A DNA stretch of 50,662 nt from Verrucomicrobiota bacterium. Lineage in GTDB: Bacteria > Verrucomicrobiota > Verrucomicrobiia > Chthoniobacterales > UBA10450. The position numbers and the translations under genes were made by a program. Positions 7,601 through 17,213 of the stretch are shown piece after piece; the stretch's first letter is position 1, and every line of letters starts with the position of its first letter. Location of the stretch: the NCBI GenBank assembly GCA_003219195.1, contig QHPX01000156.1, positions 1 through 50,662 on the forward strand, read 5' to 3'. A model generated the notes under the pieces. The model was given only the letters and a program-made list of their open reading frames with translations. It had not been told where the DNA came from and ran no database searches.

Positions 7601-8385
7601 ATGCCCATGATTTGATAGCCCCCGTCGACGTAAATCACCTGACCGGTGATCGCAGCTGCTCCATCGCTGGCGAGAAACACTCCCGTCGCACCGAGCTCGG
7701 CTGCATCACAGCTGCGGTTTAACGGCGCACGTTCCTGATAATGTTTCAACATTTGCGTAAAGCCGCTGATGCCGCGCGCCGCCAGCGTTTGCACTGGCCC
7801 GGCGGAAATGCAATTCACGCGGATTTTTTTGGGACCGAGGTCGTAAGCAAGATAGCGCGTGCTTGCTTCGAGACTCGCCTTCGCCACGCCCATTACGTTG
7901 TAATGCGGCACCACTTTTTCCGAGCCGTAATAAGTCATGGCGAGAATACTTCCGCCGTTTGTCATGATCGGCGTGATTTCGCGCGCAAGCGCGACCAGTG
8001 AGTAAGCGCTGATGTCATGCGCGACCCGGAATGCTTCGCGTGTTGTGCTGAGAAAGTCACCTTCCAGCGCTTCCTTGGGCGCGAAGGCGAGGGAATGCAG
8101 CATAAGATCGACCTGATCGGTTTCGCTGCGCACCTTTTCGAAAAAAGTTTTGATCTCGCCATCGCTCGACACATCACACGGAAAAAACGGCGTTTTTTCT
8201 CCAAACTCGCCGACGAGCTCTTCCAGATTTTCTCTCAGTCGCTCGCCTTGATAATTAAAAATCAATCGCGCGCCGGCCGCGGCCCACGCCTTTGCAATCG
8301 CCCAAGCGATGCTGCGCTTATTCGCCACGCCGAAGACGACGCCGCTTTTTCCTGCCAAAACTTGCTGAGTCATAAACTCTGTCAT
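7597..8385 (-). CDS. fabI: enoyl-[acyl-carrier-protein] reductase (NADH) FabI
   Basis: The 262-residue short-chain dehydrogenase-type protein reduces enoyl-ACP in the last step of each fatty acid elongation cycle. FabI hallmarks are present: GVVFGVANKRSIAWAIAKA (dinucleotide-binding start with the FabI-specific NKRSIAW), LMLHSLAFAPKE, SILAMTYYGSEKVVPHYN followed by GVAK to give the Y-x6-K active site, and RVNCISAGPVQTLAARGI. It ends TGQVIYVDGGYQIMGM. The length matches the family. The start could also be the Met four codons downstream (8373). It heads a probable operon with the ABM-like gene and glcD. Confidence 0.97.
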   Translation of the reverse strand: MTEFMTQQVLAGKSGVVFGVANKRSIAWAIAKAWAAAGARLIFNYQGERLRENLEELVGEFGEKTPFFPCDVSSDGEIKTFFEKVRSETDQVDLMLHSLAFAPKEALEGDFLSTTREAFRVAHDISAYSLVALAREITPIMTNGGSILAMTYYGSEKVVPHYNVMGVAKASLEASTRYLAYDLGPKKIRVNCISAGPVQTLAARGISGFTQMLKHYQERAPLNRSCDAAELGATGVFLASDGAAAITGQVIYVDGGYQIMGM

Positions 8386-8441
8386 GATACCCGCATTTCA
8401 GACATCGCAAACATGCGCCTCTTAGCTACAGTCTGTCGCTT

Positions 8442-11264
8442 ATGACGGGCCGACTTTCAGTTCTCTCTGTTTCACTGCTTTCAATTTGTCTTACTTCGCA
8501 TCTGCCGGCCCAGGAAGAAACGCCGCCGGGCGCTGCACCAGTCAGCGGCGCCTCGCCGAGCGCCTCACCAGTCAGCACCACGCCACCGTTGTCGGCTTCC
8601 GTAACGCCGGTTCCCTCGCCCGCGCCGACGCAGCTCAATGATGTCCTCTTCAAAAACCTGAAAGCGCGTGCCATCGGCCCAGCGGTAATGGGCGGCCGCG
8701 TCTCCGACATCGCGCTCGATCCGCGAAATCCTTTTGTCTTCTACGTCGGTCTCGGGCATGGCGGCATTTTTAAAACCGGCGACAATGGCGTGTCGTTCGA
8801 CCCGATTTTCGACAAGCAACCGATGCTTTCAATCGGCGCTATCGGGATCGCGCCATCCGATTCCGATGTCATTTGGGTGGGCACGGGCGAAGCGAACGAT
8901 CGTAATTCTTCCGGTTGGGGTGATGGCGTCTATCGCTCGACCGATGGCGGCGAAAATTGGCAGAATATCGGGCTTAAAAACAGCCGCACCATTGCGCGCA
9001 TCGTTGTCGATCCAAAGAAACCTGAAGTCGCTTATGTGGCCGCGGTGGGCCATTTGTGGGCCGACGGCGGCGAGCGCGGTCTCTTCAAGACGACCGACGC
9101 GGGCAAAACCTGGAAACTCATTTTGCAGGCGCCAGCGCCCCACAATGCCCGCACCGGCTGCGGAGACGTGATTGTCGATCCAACCAATCCGGAAATTCTT
9201 TACGCGGCGCTCTACGCGCGACAACGTACGCCGTGGAGTTTTTCGTCCGGTCCCGTGGCGACGGGCGGCGAAGATGTCGGCGGAATTTTCAAGAGCACGA
9301 ACGGTGGCGCGAGTTGGAAAAAGCTAAGTGGAGGTTTGCCCTCGCAAACCGGCCGCATTGGTCTCGCGCTTAGCGCGGCCAATCCGAAAATTGTCATGGC
9401 AGTCGTGCAGAGCTATGAAGGGGGTTCCGGCCAGCTGACCGATCTGCGCAGCAAGAGCGGCGGCGTCTTTCGGTCCGAAGACGGCGGCGAAAAGTGGACG
9501 CGCCCGAGTGCGATGGATCCGCGTCCGTTCTATTTCAGCCAGATCCGCATCGACCCAGCGAACGATCAACGTGTTTATTTGCTCGGTTTCGCATTGTTCG
9601 TATCGGACGATGGCGGAAAAAATTTTCGGGAAGATCTTTCCGAAAAAATTCACCCGGACTGCCACGCGTTTGTCATTCAACCGGGCACTGCCCCGCCGCC
9701 CAAACCGCCAAAACCGGAGGACAAAAGCAAGCCGCCAAAGCCTCCGGTTTGTCAGCGGCTGTTACTCGGAACCGACGGGGGCGTTTATCAAAGTTTTGCG
9801 GCCGGGAAAGGCTGGGATCATCTCAACCGGATTCCATCGGGAGAATTTTATCGGATCACACTGGACGATTCCAAACCGTACTACCGCATCGCCGGCGGAC
9901 TCCAGGACAACGAGAACTGGGTCGGACCGAGCGGCGTGTCGAGCAAGGAGGGTATCCGCAATTCCGATTGGACCGCGCTCGCGGGCGGCGACGGCTTTTA
10001 CGTTCTATTCGATCCGGTCGATCACGATATGTTTTACGCCGAAAGCCAGGGCGGCGAAGTGCACCGGATCAATTTGCGGAACGGCGAACTGCGCCGATTG
10101 CGTCCGGAGCCGCCAGAAGGCGCGCCGAGGTACCGGTTTCATTGGAATTCGCCGCTGATCATGAGCCGTCACAAGCCGGGCGTAATTTATCTGGGCGGCA
10201 ACTGCGTCTTCAGGCTGACCGATCGCGCCGAAAAATATGCGCTCATCAGCCCGGACTTAACGCGCAACGAACCCACTCGCACAAACGCAACTGGCAGCGG
10301 CGCGGAAAATTACGGCGTCGTATTTTCACTGGCCGAATCGCCAAAGCGCGCTGGCTTGTTGTGGGCCGGGACTGATGACGGCCGGCTCTGGGTCACTGAA
10401 AACGACGGCGGCAAATGGACCGAGCTCACGAACAATTTGCCAGAACCGGCCCGTGGCGTGTGGGTTGTCCGGATTGAGCCAAGTTCGCACGATGCCAACG
10501 CTGCGTACGTTGTGACGAATTCTTATCGCGCCGGTGACGATCGCCCGATGATTTCGCACACTGTCGATCTTGGCAAGACATGGCAATCGGTGGTGGGCGA
10601 TCTCCCGGCGAACGATCCGGTCGAAGTTGTGCGCGAAGATCCGGTGAATCCGAAATTGCTTTATGCCGGCACGCACTTCGGATTGTTCGCGTCGTTCGAT
10701 CAAGGCGCACACTGGGTTCGCATTGGCGATGTTCCTTCGGTACGCGTCGATGATATTCAAATACATCCGCGCACATCCGATCTTGTCATTGGAACGCACG
10801 GGCGAAGCATCGCGATTCTCGACGATTCAGTCCCATTGCGCGAACTGATGCCCGAGATCGCGGCGAAACCGGCGCATTTATTTACCGTGCGTTCCGTGAT
10901 TGGCGCTTACTTGCAGCCGGGATTCGCCGATGCAAATGGCAAAGGAATTTATCGCGGCACAAATCCGTCCGAAGGCGCCCTCTTCACCGTGTGGGTGAAA
11001 GAATTTACCGGCGACGAAATCAAAATCGCTGTGACAAAATCGAGCGGGCAACCAGTGGCAAATTTAAAAGCGCCGGGCGCACCCGGTCTCACGCGGATGA
11101 ATTGGGACCTGCGGTCCACCAAAGATGTCAGCATCGAATACGGCGGCGACGATCCGAAACGCCTTTTGCCCGCCGGTGACTACAACGCGGAACTAACCTT
11201 CGGCACGTTGAAAGTGAAACAAACGTTCCATGTCGATCTTGCCGAAGGAATCACGCCGCGGTAA
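8442..11264 (+). CDS. large secreted BNR/sortilin-like beta-propeller protein
   Basis: The 940-residue protein starts with a signal peptide (LSVLSVSLLSICLTSHLPAQ) and a Pro/Ser/Ala-rich linker of about 40 residues. The rest is made of repeated propeller blades with the Asp-box pattern S-x-D-x-G-x-x-W: YRSTDGGENWQNI, FKTTDAGKTWKLI, FKSTNGGASWKKL, FRSEDGGEKWTRP and VTENDGGKWTELT. This is the architecture of the WD40/YVTN/BNR (VPS10, exo-sialidase-like) group, common as secreted proteins in soil bacteria; the substrate is unknown. A C-terminal region after about residue 800 looks like an Ig-like sandwich (FTVWVKEFTGDEIKIAV). It ends shortly after it (KVKQTFHVDLAEG). Four dispersed motif copies occur in it, read as VD(L/P). 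Confidence 0.85.
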   Translation: MTGRLSVLSVSLLSICLTSHLPAQEETPPGAAPVSGASPSASPVSTTPPLSASVTPVPSPAPTQLNDVLFKNLKARAIGPAVMGGRVSDIALDPRNPFVFYVGLGHGGIFKTGDNGVSFDPIFDKQPMLSIGAIGIAPSDSDVIWVGTGEANDRNSSGWGDGVYRSTDGGENWQNIGLKNSRTIARIVVDPKKPEVAYVAAVGHLWADGGERGLFKTTDAGKTWKLILQAPAPHNARTGCGDVIVDPTNPEILYAALYARQRTPWSFSSGPVATGGEDVGGIFKSTNGGASWKKLSGGLPSQTGRIGLALSAANPKIVMAVVQSYEGGSGQLTDLRSKSGGVFRSEDGGEKWTRPSAMDPRPFYFSQIRIDPANDQRVYLLGFALFVSDDGGKNFREDLSEKIHPDCHAFVIQPGTAPPPKPPKPEDKSKPPKPPVCQRLLLGTDGGVYQSFAAGKGWDHLNRIPSGEFYRITLDDSKPYYRIAGGLQDNENWVGPSGVSSKEGIRNSDWTALAGGDGFYVLFDPVDHDMFYAESQGGEVHRINLRNGELRRLRPEPPEGAPRYRFHWNSPLIMSRHKPGVIYLGGNCVFRLTDRAEKYALISPDLTRNEPTRTNATGSGAENYGVVFSLAESPKRAGLLWAGTDDGRLWVTENDGGKWTELTNNLPEPARGVWVVRIEPSSHDANAAYVVTNSYRAGDDRPMISHTVDLGKTWQSVVGDLPANDPVEVVREDPVNPKLLYAGTHFGLFASFDQGAHWVRIGDVPSVRVDDIQIHPRTSDLVIGTHGRSIAILDDSVPLRELMPEIAAKPAHLFTVRSVIGAYLQPGFADANGKGIYRGTNPSEGALFTVWVKEFTGDEIKIAVTKSSGQPVANLKAPGAPGLTRMNWDLRSTKDVSIEYGGDDPKRLLPAGDYNAELTFGTLKVKQTFHVDLAEGITPR

Positions 11265-11285
11265 GGACGTTTCTCCGAAACGTCC
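11265..11285. terminator. hairpin between convergent genes
   Basis: Just after the stop of the BNR protein, GGACGTTT (11265-11272) and AAACGTCC (11278-11285) form an 8-bp stem with a 5-base loop. There is no U-tract on either side. It could terminate transcription of one or both convergent genes, or be a REP-type palindrome. Confidence 0.45.
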
Positions 11286-11310
11286 GACGATCTGGGGGAC
11301 ACGCCCTCCA

Positions 11311-11982
11311 TTAGCATGCGATGGCGTGACGGCGACAAACTCCGGAGAGCATTTCCCAAAGCGCGTCGAGAACGCGCTGCGCCGCGGCGCGCACCTTGTC
11401 GATGTTGTGATTGTCGATGTACGCACTGAGCATTGTGCGCTCGGCGGCGGAATGTTCGCGGTCGGCTCCGATGTGGACGCTGAAGTATTCGTAATGCTTC
11501 GGATCGGTGAAGCCGTAATGTCTTTTCAACCCGTCGACCTTCGATTCACAAATCGCGGGAATTTGGCTCTCGTAGGCGTAAAGCGCGGCCAGACCTTCGG
11601 CGGTCGATCTTTCGCCGCAGATTGATCGGAATGCTTCGATCAAATTTCTTGTCTCAGGTTGCGTTTCGGTCTTCGCAAGATCGACATCTTCAACGCCAAG
11701 CCCTTCGGCGAATTTCTTCCAAAGCTCCGGATGATTCGGCGAGCCGGCTTCTTCATCGATCAAATTGGACAAGAGTTGCTTGCGCGTCGCTTGATCGTCG
11801 CAATGCGCGTGCATGGCCGAGAGGTAGGTCGGAAACGCCGCGACGTGGTGATAATACTGGCGCGCATAATCCGCGAGCGCGTCCTTGCTCAGTTCACCCC
11901 GCGTCCACGCGAGATAAAACGGATGCCTCAATAAATGTCTAGCCGCGATGGCGTTGTCGATCTTATCAAGATATCGATTCAT
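11311..11982 (-). CDS. CADD-type (TenA/PqqC-fold) para-aminobenzoate synthase
   Basis: The 223-residue helical protein belongs to the TenA/PqqC-fold diiron family that includes Chlamydia CADD, which makes para-aminobenzoate for folate by consuming its own side chains. From MNRYLDKIDN as residue 1, the expected diiron ligands are all present: E77 and H84 (LIDEEAGSPNHPELW), E138 (YAYESQ), and H170, D174, H177 (EYFSVHIGADREHS). Tyr23, Tyr39 and Lys148 match, with a constant offset of four, the residues I recall as sacrificial Tyr27, Tyr43 and Lys152 in chlamydial CADD. The start at 11982 has a good GGAAGG ribosome site; a longer frame from 12021 lacks one. It lies downstream of treS on the same strand. 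A PqqC-like oxidase is the less likely alternative. Confidence 0.85.
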   Translation of the reverse strand: MNRYLDKIDNAIAARHLLRHPFYLAWTRGELSKDALADYARQYYHHVAAFPTYLSAMHAHCDDQATRKQLLSNLIDEEAGSPNHPELWKKFAEGLGVEDVDLAKTETQPETRNLIEAFRSICGERSTAEGLAALYAYESQIPAICESKVDGLKRHYGFTDPKHYEYFSVHIGADREHSAAERTMLSAYIDNHNIDKVRAAAQRVLDALWEMLSGVCRRHAIAC

Positions 11983-12045
11983 AAAAATCCTTCCGCAATC
12001 TGATCTGTTATAAACTCTCACTCGGACCTCGTAATATTTAATACG

Positions 12046-15000
12046 TCACGTCGAGTGCAAGATGTGTTTGATGCCGCGGATGGGGATAACAACCCAGTCG
12101 GGGCGATTGTTGAGTTCGTAACCGATTTCGTAAACGGCTTTGTCGAGGAGGTAGGCTTCGAGGAGGATTTGCAGATCGTCGGCGTTTTGCGGGACGAAGA
12201 TGGCGCTAGCGGTGGTCTGCAAATAACTTTGCAGGAAAACGCTGCTCATCTGGCGGTACCAGAGATCGGCCCAGCGCTCGAGGAACGGGACGTCTTCGGT
12301 GCGCATGGCCGGCTGCCAGAGCGCGCTGTAAGCGGCATATTGAAACGAGCGCATCATGCCGGCGACATCGCGCAAGGCCGAGCGTTTTAGTTTTCGCTCG
12401 CTCAATGGCCGCGCCGGTTCGCCTTCGAAATCGAGAATGACGAAATCTTTCCCGGTGTAGAGCAGTTGACCGAGATGATAATCGCCGTGGATGCGGATTT
12501 TTGCCGCATTTGCTTTTCGATCGAGCAGACGTTTTTCGCGCGCGAGAATTTCCTCTTCCCGGGCAAGGACTTCTCTGGCTTCCTCGCGAAATGTTTCGCG
12601 CACTTCGTGCAACTTTTTTTGGACCAAAGCGAAATTACGCCGCAATAATGCGCGCATGTTTTGATAAACAGAGCGTTGCGCCATGGCGTTAAACGGCTCG
12701 GGCGCAAACGCGCGGTCGTCGTTGGTGGAAGCGAGCGCGCGATGCAATTCAGCCGTCCGCTGTCCGAGCAATTTTGCTTTCTCGGGATAAATGCCGCCGA
12801 TTAATTCATCGAGAAGGGCGCCGGTCGGCGCACTTTGCTTTTGCAGATCGGCTTTACGACCGAGAACGCGCTCGTAATAACGGCCGACGGAATCGAGGGT
12901 CAGGGTCCAGGCGTCGCGCTCGCTCGTAACTGCGCTTTGCAAAAGGCAAACGACAGTCGGTTCAGATTTTCCGCGCCGATATTCAATCGCGCCGGCAAAG
13001 GAGGGAACGTTTGGAAAATTGGTGCGCTCGGTGAGGAATCGCACTACTTCGACGTCGGGATTTACGCCGTCTTCGAGCTTGCGATAGAGTTTAAGGAAAA
13101 ATTTGTTCTCGAAAAGCATCGACGAATTACTCTGCTCGCCGCTAATCACATTCGAACCGGGAACGTGTTCGGCATTCTGTGCGAATGCCGCACTGACGCT
13201 GCCGATAAGCTGTCCGTTTTTCCCGCTGGCACGTTGTCGATCTAACATAAGTCGAAAAAGCTTTTCGCGGAATTCCGCGTCCCAGACGGCGTCGAATAGA
13301 ATCGCTTCTTCGGCGCCATCGAAGCGAGCGATCACGGCGTGAGGTGCGGATTGAGAAATAGAATGGGCCGCGTCACCGACTGCAATCTTAACCGGCAGAG
13401 CATATGTTTCATTGGGACCATCGAGATAGCTGACCTCAACAAACCAAAATTCCGCGGCATCAGGTTCGGCGGAAATGGGTGATTGCTCGCGCACGCGCAT
13501 CTCGCGCAAAGTGCGCGCTTTTGCGCCGAACCATCGGCAATTTCGAATGTATTCAGGCAGGATCTTACCCTCGATCCCGGCACGCTGAGCGTTGTCGAGC
13601 AGTGTCCGTAGTTCTGCCGGCGCGCTGAGGGTCGGTACCACGCGCTTCTTGCTCAAACGCCGGCTCTCGCTCTGCGGTTGCAGAACAAACCAGTAATGGG
13701 AATGCGGCCCAAGGGTAAGAATATAAAGGGACTTCTTGACCGATGGAAATGGGTTGCGACTGAACATCTCGATTGGGATGCAACCGCTAAAGCGCGACAG
13801 GTCGAGCTCGACCGACTGCGCGAAGCGCGAAAGATTCACGACGACGACAATGGTTTCGTTCTCATAGCGCCGAAGAAACGCGAGCACTTTAGCGTTGTCC
13901 GGGTAAAGAAACTCAAGCGCGCCGCGCGAGAAGGCCCTGAAGTTTTTGCGCATGGCTATCACGCGCCGCATCCACCAAAGCAAGGACGATAAGTTCTTTT
14001 GCTGGTTCTCGACGTTGATCGCTTCGTAGTGGTACTCCGGATCGATGATGATCGGGAGATGAAGCTGCTGCGGGTTCGCCTTGGAAAAGCCGGCGTTGCG
14101 ATCGGGGCTCCACTGCATCGGCGTGCGGCAACCATTACGGTCGCCCAAATAAATGTTGTCGCCCATTCCGATTTCATCGCCGTAGTAAATGATCGGCGTG
14201 CCGGGCATGGAAAAGAGCATGGTGTTGAGCAGCTCCATTTTGCGTCGGCTGTTGGCGAGCAGCGGCGCGAGACGGCGGCGAATACCGAGATTGATGCGCG
14301 CATGCGGATCGTTCGCGTAAACGCGCCACATGTAATCGCGCTCCTCGTCCGTCACCATCTCAAGGGTGAGCTCGTCATGGTTGCGCAGAAACATGGCCCA
14401 CTGGCAGTTCTCGGGAGCGGGCGGCGTTTGATCGAGAATGTCGATGATCGGAAACCGGTCCTCCATTTGCAGCGCCATGAACATCCGCGGCATGAGCGGG
14501 AAATGGAAACTCATGTGCGATTCGTCTCCTTCGCCGAAATAAGTGACTGCATCTTCCGGCCACTGGTTTGCTTCCGCCAAAAGCATGCGGCCTTGAAATT
14601 TTGCATCGACATGTGCGCGCAGTTTTCTCAGGAAATCGTGAGTCTCGGGGAGGTTTTCGCAGATCGTGCCCTCGCGCTCATAGAGGTATGGGACCGCGTC
14701 GAGGCGAAGTCCATCAACGCCTATGTTCAGCCAGAAATCACAGACCTTTTCAACGGCTTCATGCACAGCCGGGTTATCGAAATTCAAGTCTGGCTGATGC
14801 GAATAGAAGCGGTGCCAATAATATGCTTTCGCGACCGGATCCCACGCCCAGTTCGATGTCTCGAAATCTTTAAAAATAATTCGCGCGTCTTTGTATTTTT
14901 CCGGTGTGTCACTCCAAACGTAAAATTCGCGTTCGGGCGAACCGGCCGATGCGCGCCTCGATTTTTGGAACCACGGATTTTGATCGGATGTGTGATTGAT

Positions 15001-15327
15001 GACGAGTTCCGTGATCACGCGCAGATCGCGCTCGTGCGCTGCATTTAGAAACGCGCGAAAGTCGTCGAGCGTCCCATAGTTCGGATTAACGTCGTAATAA
15101 TCGGCGATGTCGTAACCGTCGTCGCGCAAAGGCGATGGATAAAAGGGCAGCAGCCAGATCGCGGTGATGCCGAGCTCCTGGAGATAATCGAGCTTCCCGA
15201 TCAAACCGCGAAAATCGCCCATGCCATCGCCGTCACTGTCATGAAAAGTTTTGACGTGCAGTTCGTAGATGACCGCGTCTTTGTACCAAAGCGGGTCGAT
15301 AATCATTTCACCCGGCGATTGCGCCAT
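12046..15327 (-). CDS. treS: trehalose synthase / maltokinase fusion
   Basis: The 1093-residue product joins two enzymes. The N-terminal GH13 domain (about 10-560) is TreS-like: [40 protein letters not shown], the nucleophile in [13 protein letters not shown] (D210), the acid/base in [11 protein letters not shown] (E252) and [12 protein letters not shown]. TreS interconverts maltose and trehalose. The C-terminal part (from about 590) is a maltokinase (Pep2-like) with the phosphotransferase motif [15 protein letters not shown] and the metal-binding DFEGEPARP. It makes maltose-1-phosphate, the substrate of GlgE in alpha-glucan synthesis; no glgE is in this window. The fused form is known in several phyla. 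One dispersed motif copy lies at 13235, read as LDRQ in the linker. Confidence 0.95.
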   Translation of the reverse strand: MAQSPGEMIIDPLWYKDAVIYELHVKTFHDSDGDGMGDFRGLIGKLDYLQELGITAIWLLPFYPSPLRDDGYDIADYYDVNPNYGTLDDFRAFLNAAHERDLRVITELVINHTSDQNPWFQKSRRASAGSPEREFYVWSDTPEKYKDARIIFKDFETSNWAWDPVAKAYYWHRFYSHQPDLNFDNPAVHEAVEKVCDFWLNIGVDGLRLDAVPYLYEREGTICENLPETHDFLRKLRAHVDAKFQGRMLLAEANQWPEDAVTYFGEGDESHMSFHFPLMPRMFMALQMEDRFPIIDILDQTPPAPENCQWAMFLRNHDELTLEMVTDEERDYMWRVYANDPHARINLGIRRRLAPLLANSRRKMELLNTMLFSMPGTPIIYYGDEIGMGDNIYLGDRNGCRTPMQWSPDRNAGFSKANPQQLHLPIIIDPEYHYEAINVENQQKNLSSLLWWMRRVIAMRKNFRAFSRGALEFLYPDNAKVLAFLRRYENETIVVVVNLSRFAQSVELDLSRFSGCIPIEMFSRNPFPSVKKSLYILTLGPHSHYWFVLQPQSESRRLSKKRVVPTLSAPAELRTLLDNAQRAGIEGKILPEYIRNCRWFGAKARTLREMRVREQSPISAEPDAAEFWFVEVSYLDGPNETYALPVKIAVGDAAHSISQSAPHAVIARFDGAEEAILFDAVWDAEFREKLFRLMLDRQRASGKNGQLIGSVSAAFAQNAEHVPGSNVISGEQSNSSMLFENKFFLKLYRKLEDGVNPDVEVVRFLTERTNFPNVPSFAGAIEYRRGKSEPTVVCLLQSAVTSERDAWTLTLDSVGRYYERVLGRKADLQKQSAPTGALLDELIGGIYPEKAKLLGQRTAELHRALASTNDDRAFAPEPFNAMAQRSVYQNMRALLRRNFALVQKKLHEVRETFREEAREVLAREEEILAREKRLLDRKANAAKIRIHGDYHLGQLLYTGKDFVILDFEGEPARPLSERKLKRSALRDVAGMMRSFQYAAYSALWQPAMRTEDVPFLERWADLWYRQMSSVFLQSYLQTTASAIFVPQNADDLQILLEAYLLDKAVYEIGYELNNRPDWVVIPIRGIKHILHST

Positions 15328-15407
15328 GATGCTAACTCTTGGCGCACAAACGCCGGCACGGCAAGTTGTCGATATACGACCGTGTGTTCAACGAAAAAGA
15401 AACGATA

Positions 15408-15446
15408 CGGCCTCGCATTCCGTTAATTTTGCGGAATGCGAGGCCG
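15408..15446 (-). terminator. strong intrinsic terminator
   Basis: CGGCCTCGCATTCCG (15408-15422) pairs perfectly with CGGAATGCGAGGCCG (15432-15446) across a 9-base loop. On the minus strand the stem is followed by a T-rich run (TTTCTTTTT), so it should end transcription of the upstream NTF2-like gene before treS. Confidence 0.75.
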
Positions 15447-15491
15447 GTTTAAAATTGCGAAATTAGTTGGCGGACGCTCGTTCGCTCAGAA

Positions 15492-16112
15492 TTATTTTTG
15501 CGAGACCAACGAAATTTGACTGGCGATGCATTGCCATTGACCTGCGCGTTCCATCCAGGTGTCGGTAAAGAGATAAGTCCGATCGAATGCTTTGCCGTCT
15601 TTTCCTGTGCCTTTCTCCCGGGCTCTGCCGACAACGACTGCCACGCCATTCCCGAAGTTGTGCACGTCAAGTTTTTCATTCTTTGTCGATGCAAAGGTGT
15701 CTTTGTCACCTTTCATTTCAGCTAACAGCCCACGCCGATTCTGAAACTTGCCCTTCGAACTGACGCCGGCGAAATCGGCTGCCACCATCGCCTCGACGGT
15801 TGCCATATCGTGTTTGCCGATTGCGCCCTCCCAGCGGTTCTCGTTATCCTTCAAGGCGGCTTGCACGCTCATTTTCTTGCCGGCAGCGGGCGAAGCGGCT
15901 GGTGAAGGCGAGGTCGCCGCCGCTGTTTCTTTTTTCTTGGCTGCGGGCGACTCTTCCGAGGTAGCGGTCGCCGACGGTGTGGGCGTCGCCGTGTCTTGCA
16001 CAGTGGTGGAGGCTTTTTCTTCCGGCGCGGCAGAGGGTGATTCTTCTTGCGCAAGCGCCGACGTGGCAAAGCTCAGTGCAGCAATGCCGAGAAGCGATGT
16101 AATTAATTTCAT
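15492..16112 (-). CDS. secreted NTF2-like (DUF4440) protein
   Basis: The 206-residue protein has a signal peptide (MKLITSLLGIAALSFATSAL, cleavage near ALAQ) and a Pro/Ser/Thr/Ala-rich linker to about residue 80. The rest is an NTF2-like domain of about 120 residues: ALKDNENRWEGAIGKHDMAT, then VAADFAGVSSKGKFQNRRGL, a central strand VHNFGNGVAVVVGRAREKG, and the closing FTDTWMERAGQWQCIASQ. This is the layout of DUF4440/SnoaL-like domains, which often bind small molecules or act as isomerases; no specific ligand can be predicted. It probably acts in the periplasm. It lies in opposite orientation to the ECF sigma gene, with 224 bp between them. Confidence 0.8.
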   Translation of the reverse strand: MKLITSLLGIAALSFATSALAQEESPSAAPEEKASTTVQDTATPTPSATATSEESPAAKKKETAAATSPSPAASPAAGKKMSVQAALKDNENRWEGAIGKHDMATVEAMVAADFAGVSSKGKFQNRRGLLAEMKGDKDTFASTKNEKLDVHNFGNGVAVVVGRAREKGTGKDGKAFDRTYLFTDTWMERAGQWQCIASQISLVSQK

Positions 16113-16336
16113 ATGGATTTCCTTCTGAAGTTACTTTTTCGAACGCAGGATCACGCAGAACCCGTTCCCCCACTCTGGCAGTTACCAAGCGCAACTTGCG
16201 CTCGATCCGCGTTACTGTTGTTGGAGCGTAGTATTAAGGGAGCCGCTCGGCGGTCAAGGCTTATCGCAGCGTTCCGCATCGAAACCGTTGGACGAAGCCG
16301 CCGGCAGAGTCTAAACACCCAGAGGCTCTAACCCGC

Positions 16337-16987
16337 ATGGATCACGAAGTCACCAATGCCGCGAAGGTTGAAAGCGAAACAGTCCGGCCATTTACCACTA
16401 CGCCTCCGCTTGAGCCCGGTACGCCAAGCGATTTCGATTTGATGAACCGCATTCAGGCCGAGGACTCGGAGGCGCTCTCCCAACTTTACGACCGTTACAA
16501 TGGAATTTTAAAAGCGCTCATTTTACGCGTGATTCATAACGAAGCCGAGGCCGATGACCTTTTGCAGGAAATCTTCATGGAAATCTGGAATCAGGCGAAG
16601 AATTTTTCCGCGCAGAAAGGTAAGCCGCTTGGCTGGATGGTAACCCTGGCGCGTCGACGCGCGATCGATGGTTTGCGGAAAAAACAGGCCTACGCCCGGG
16701 CCGAAGAACGCTTGCAAAGCCAGACCGAGCAGCAACCTGATGCCTGGGTGCACAATGCCACTGAAGAAGAAATCGTCTTTAGCGACACCCGGATCCTGGT
16801 GCGCAACGTCATCGACCGGTTGCCGCCGGCCCAGCAAGAGGCAATCGATCTCGCATTTTTTCGGGGGATGAGCCAGCGCGAAATCGCGGCAAAAACGAAT
16901 ACACCCTTAGGAACGGTTAAAACCCGGCTTGAATTAGGGCTGAAGAAAATCTATGACGGGCTGAAGGAGCTAAAAGATGAGCTTTGA
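16337..16987 (+). CDS. ECF-type RNA polymerase sigma factor
   Basis: The 216-residue sigma-70 family protein has region 2 (about 45-115: AEDSEALSQLYDRYNGIL, then EAEADDLLQEIFMEIW and GWMVTLARRRAIDGLRK) and region 4 (about 150-210: VIDRLPPAQQEAIDLAFF, the helix-turn-helix SQREIAAKTNTPLGTVKTRL). A region 3 is absent, as in extracytoplasmic-function (SigK-like) sigma factors. These redirect RNA polymerase in response to envelope or redox signals and are usually held inactive by an anti-sigma factor encoded next door. The next gene overlaps by 11 bp and is the likely partner. The N-terminal 30 residues are a low-complexity tail. Confidence 0.95.
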   Translation: MDHEVTNAAKVESETVRPFTTTPPLEPGTPSDFDLMNRIQAEDSEALSQLYDRYNGILKALILRVIHNEAEADDLLQEIFMEIWNQAKNFSAQKGKPLGWMVTLARRRAIDGLRKKQAYARAEERLQSQTEQQPDAWVHNATEEEIVFSDTRILVRNVIDRLPPAQQEAIDLAFFRGMSQREIAAKTNTPLGTVKTRLELGLKKIYDGLKELKDEL

Positions 16988-17213
16988 AGAATTCCAGAAC
17001 ACCGCCCGCCTCTATGTTATTGGCGCCCTGGAGCTTAACGAGATGGAAGCGTTTGAGAAAGCGCGCGAACAATTTGGAGAAAAAGCCGAGGATTGCGTCG
17101 CTGAATGTTATGCCCTCCACGAAGCATTTGCACTGAGTTTGCGCCCGGCGAAATCTTCCGCCGCCATTAAGGAACGGCTCATGTCGATGGTGCGCGAACG
17201 CAAGCAAGGTTAA
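16977..17213 (+). CDS. small putative anti-sigma factor
   Basis: The 78-residue soluble protein starts inside the last codons of the ECF sigma gene (11-bp overlap), so the two are translationally coupled. Its helical N-terminus (FEEFQNTARLYVIGALELNE followed by MEAFEKARE) resembles the N-terminal sigma-binding part of RskA/anti-sigma-K proteins (the pattern LYVLGALEPEE). There is no zinc-binding H-x3-C-x2-C motif and no transmembrane segment, so it is either a short cytosolic anti-sigma factor or a truncated one that has lost its membrane and periplasmic parts. The frame ends naturally with TAA. Convergent DUF2017 overlaps its end by 4 bp. Confidence 0.75.
   Translation: MSFEEFQNTARLYVIGALELNEMEAFEKAREQFGEKAEDCVAECYALHEAFALSLRPAKSSAAIKERLMSMVRERKQG

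Noticed and set aside
9494-10375. A 293-codon frame overlapping the BNR protein in another frame
   Set aside because: The Asp-box repeats in the other frame are clear; this one is basic, repetitive and motif-free.
13999-15048. A 349-codon plus-strand frame opposite treS
   Set aside because: It is antisense to the catalytic GH13 domain and has no recognisable motif; long antisense frames are common in GC-rich genes.
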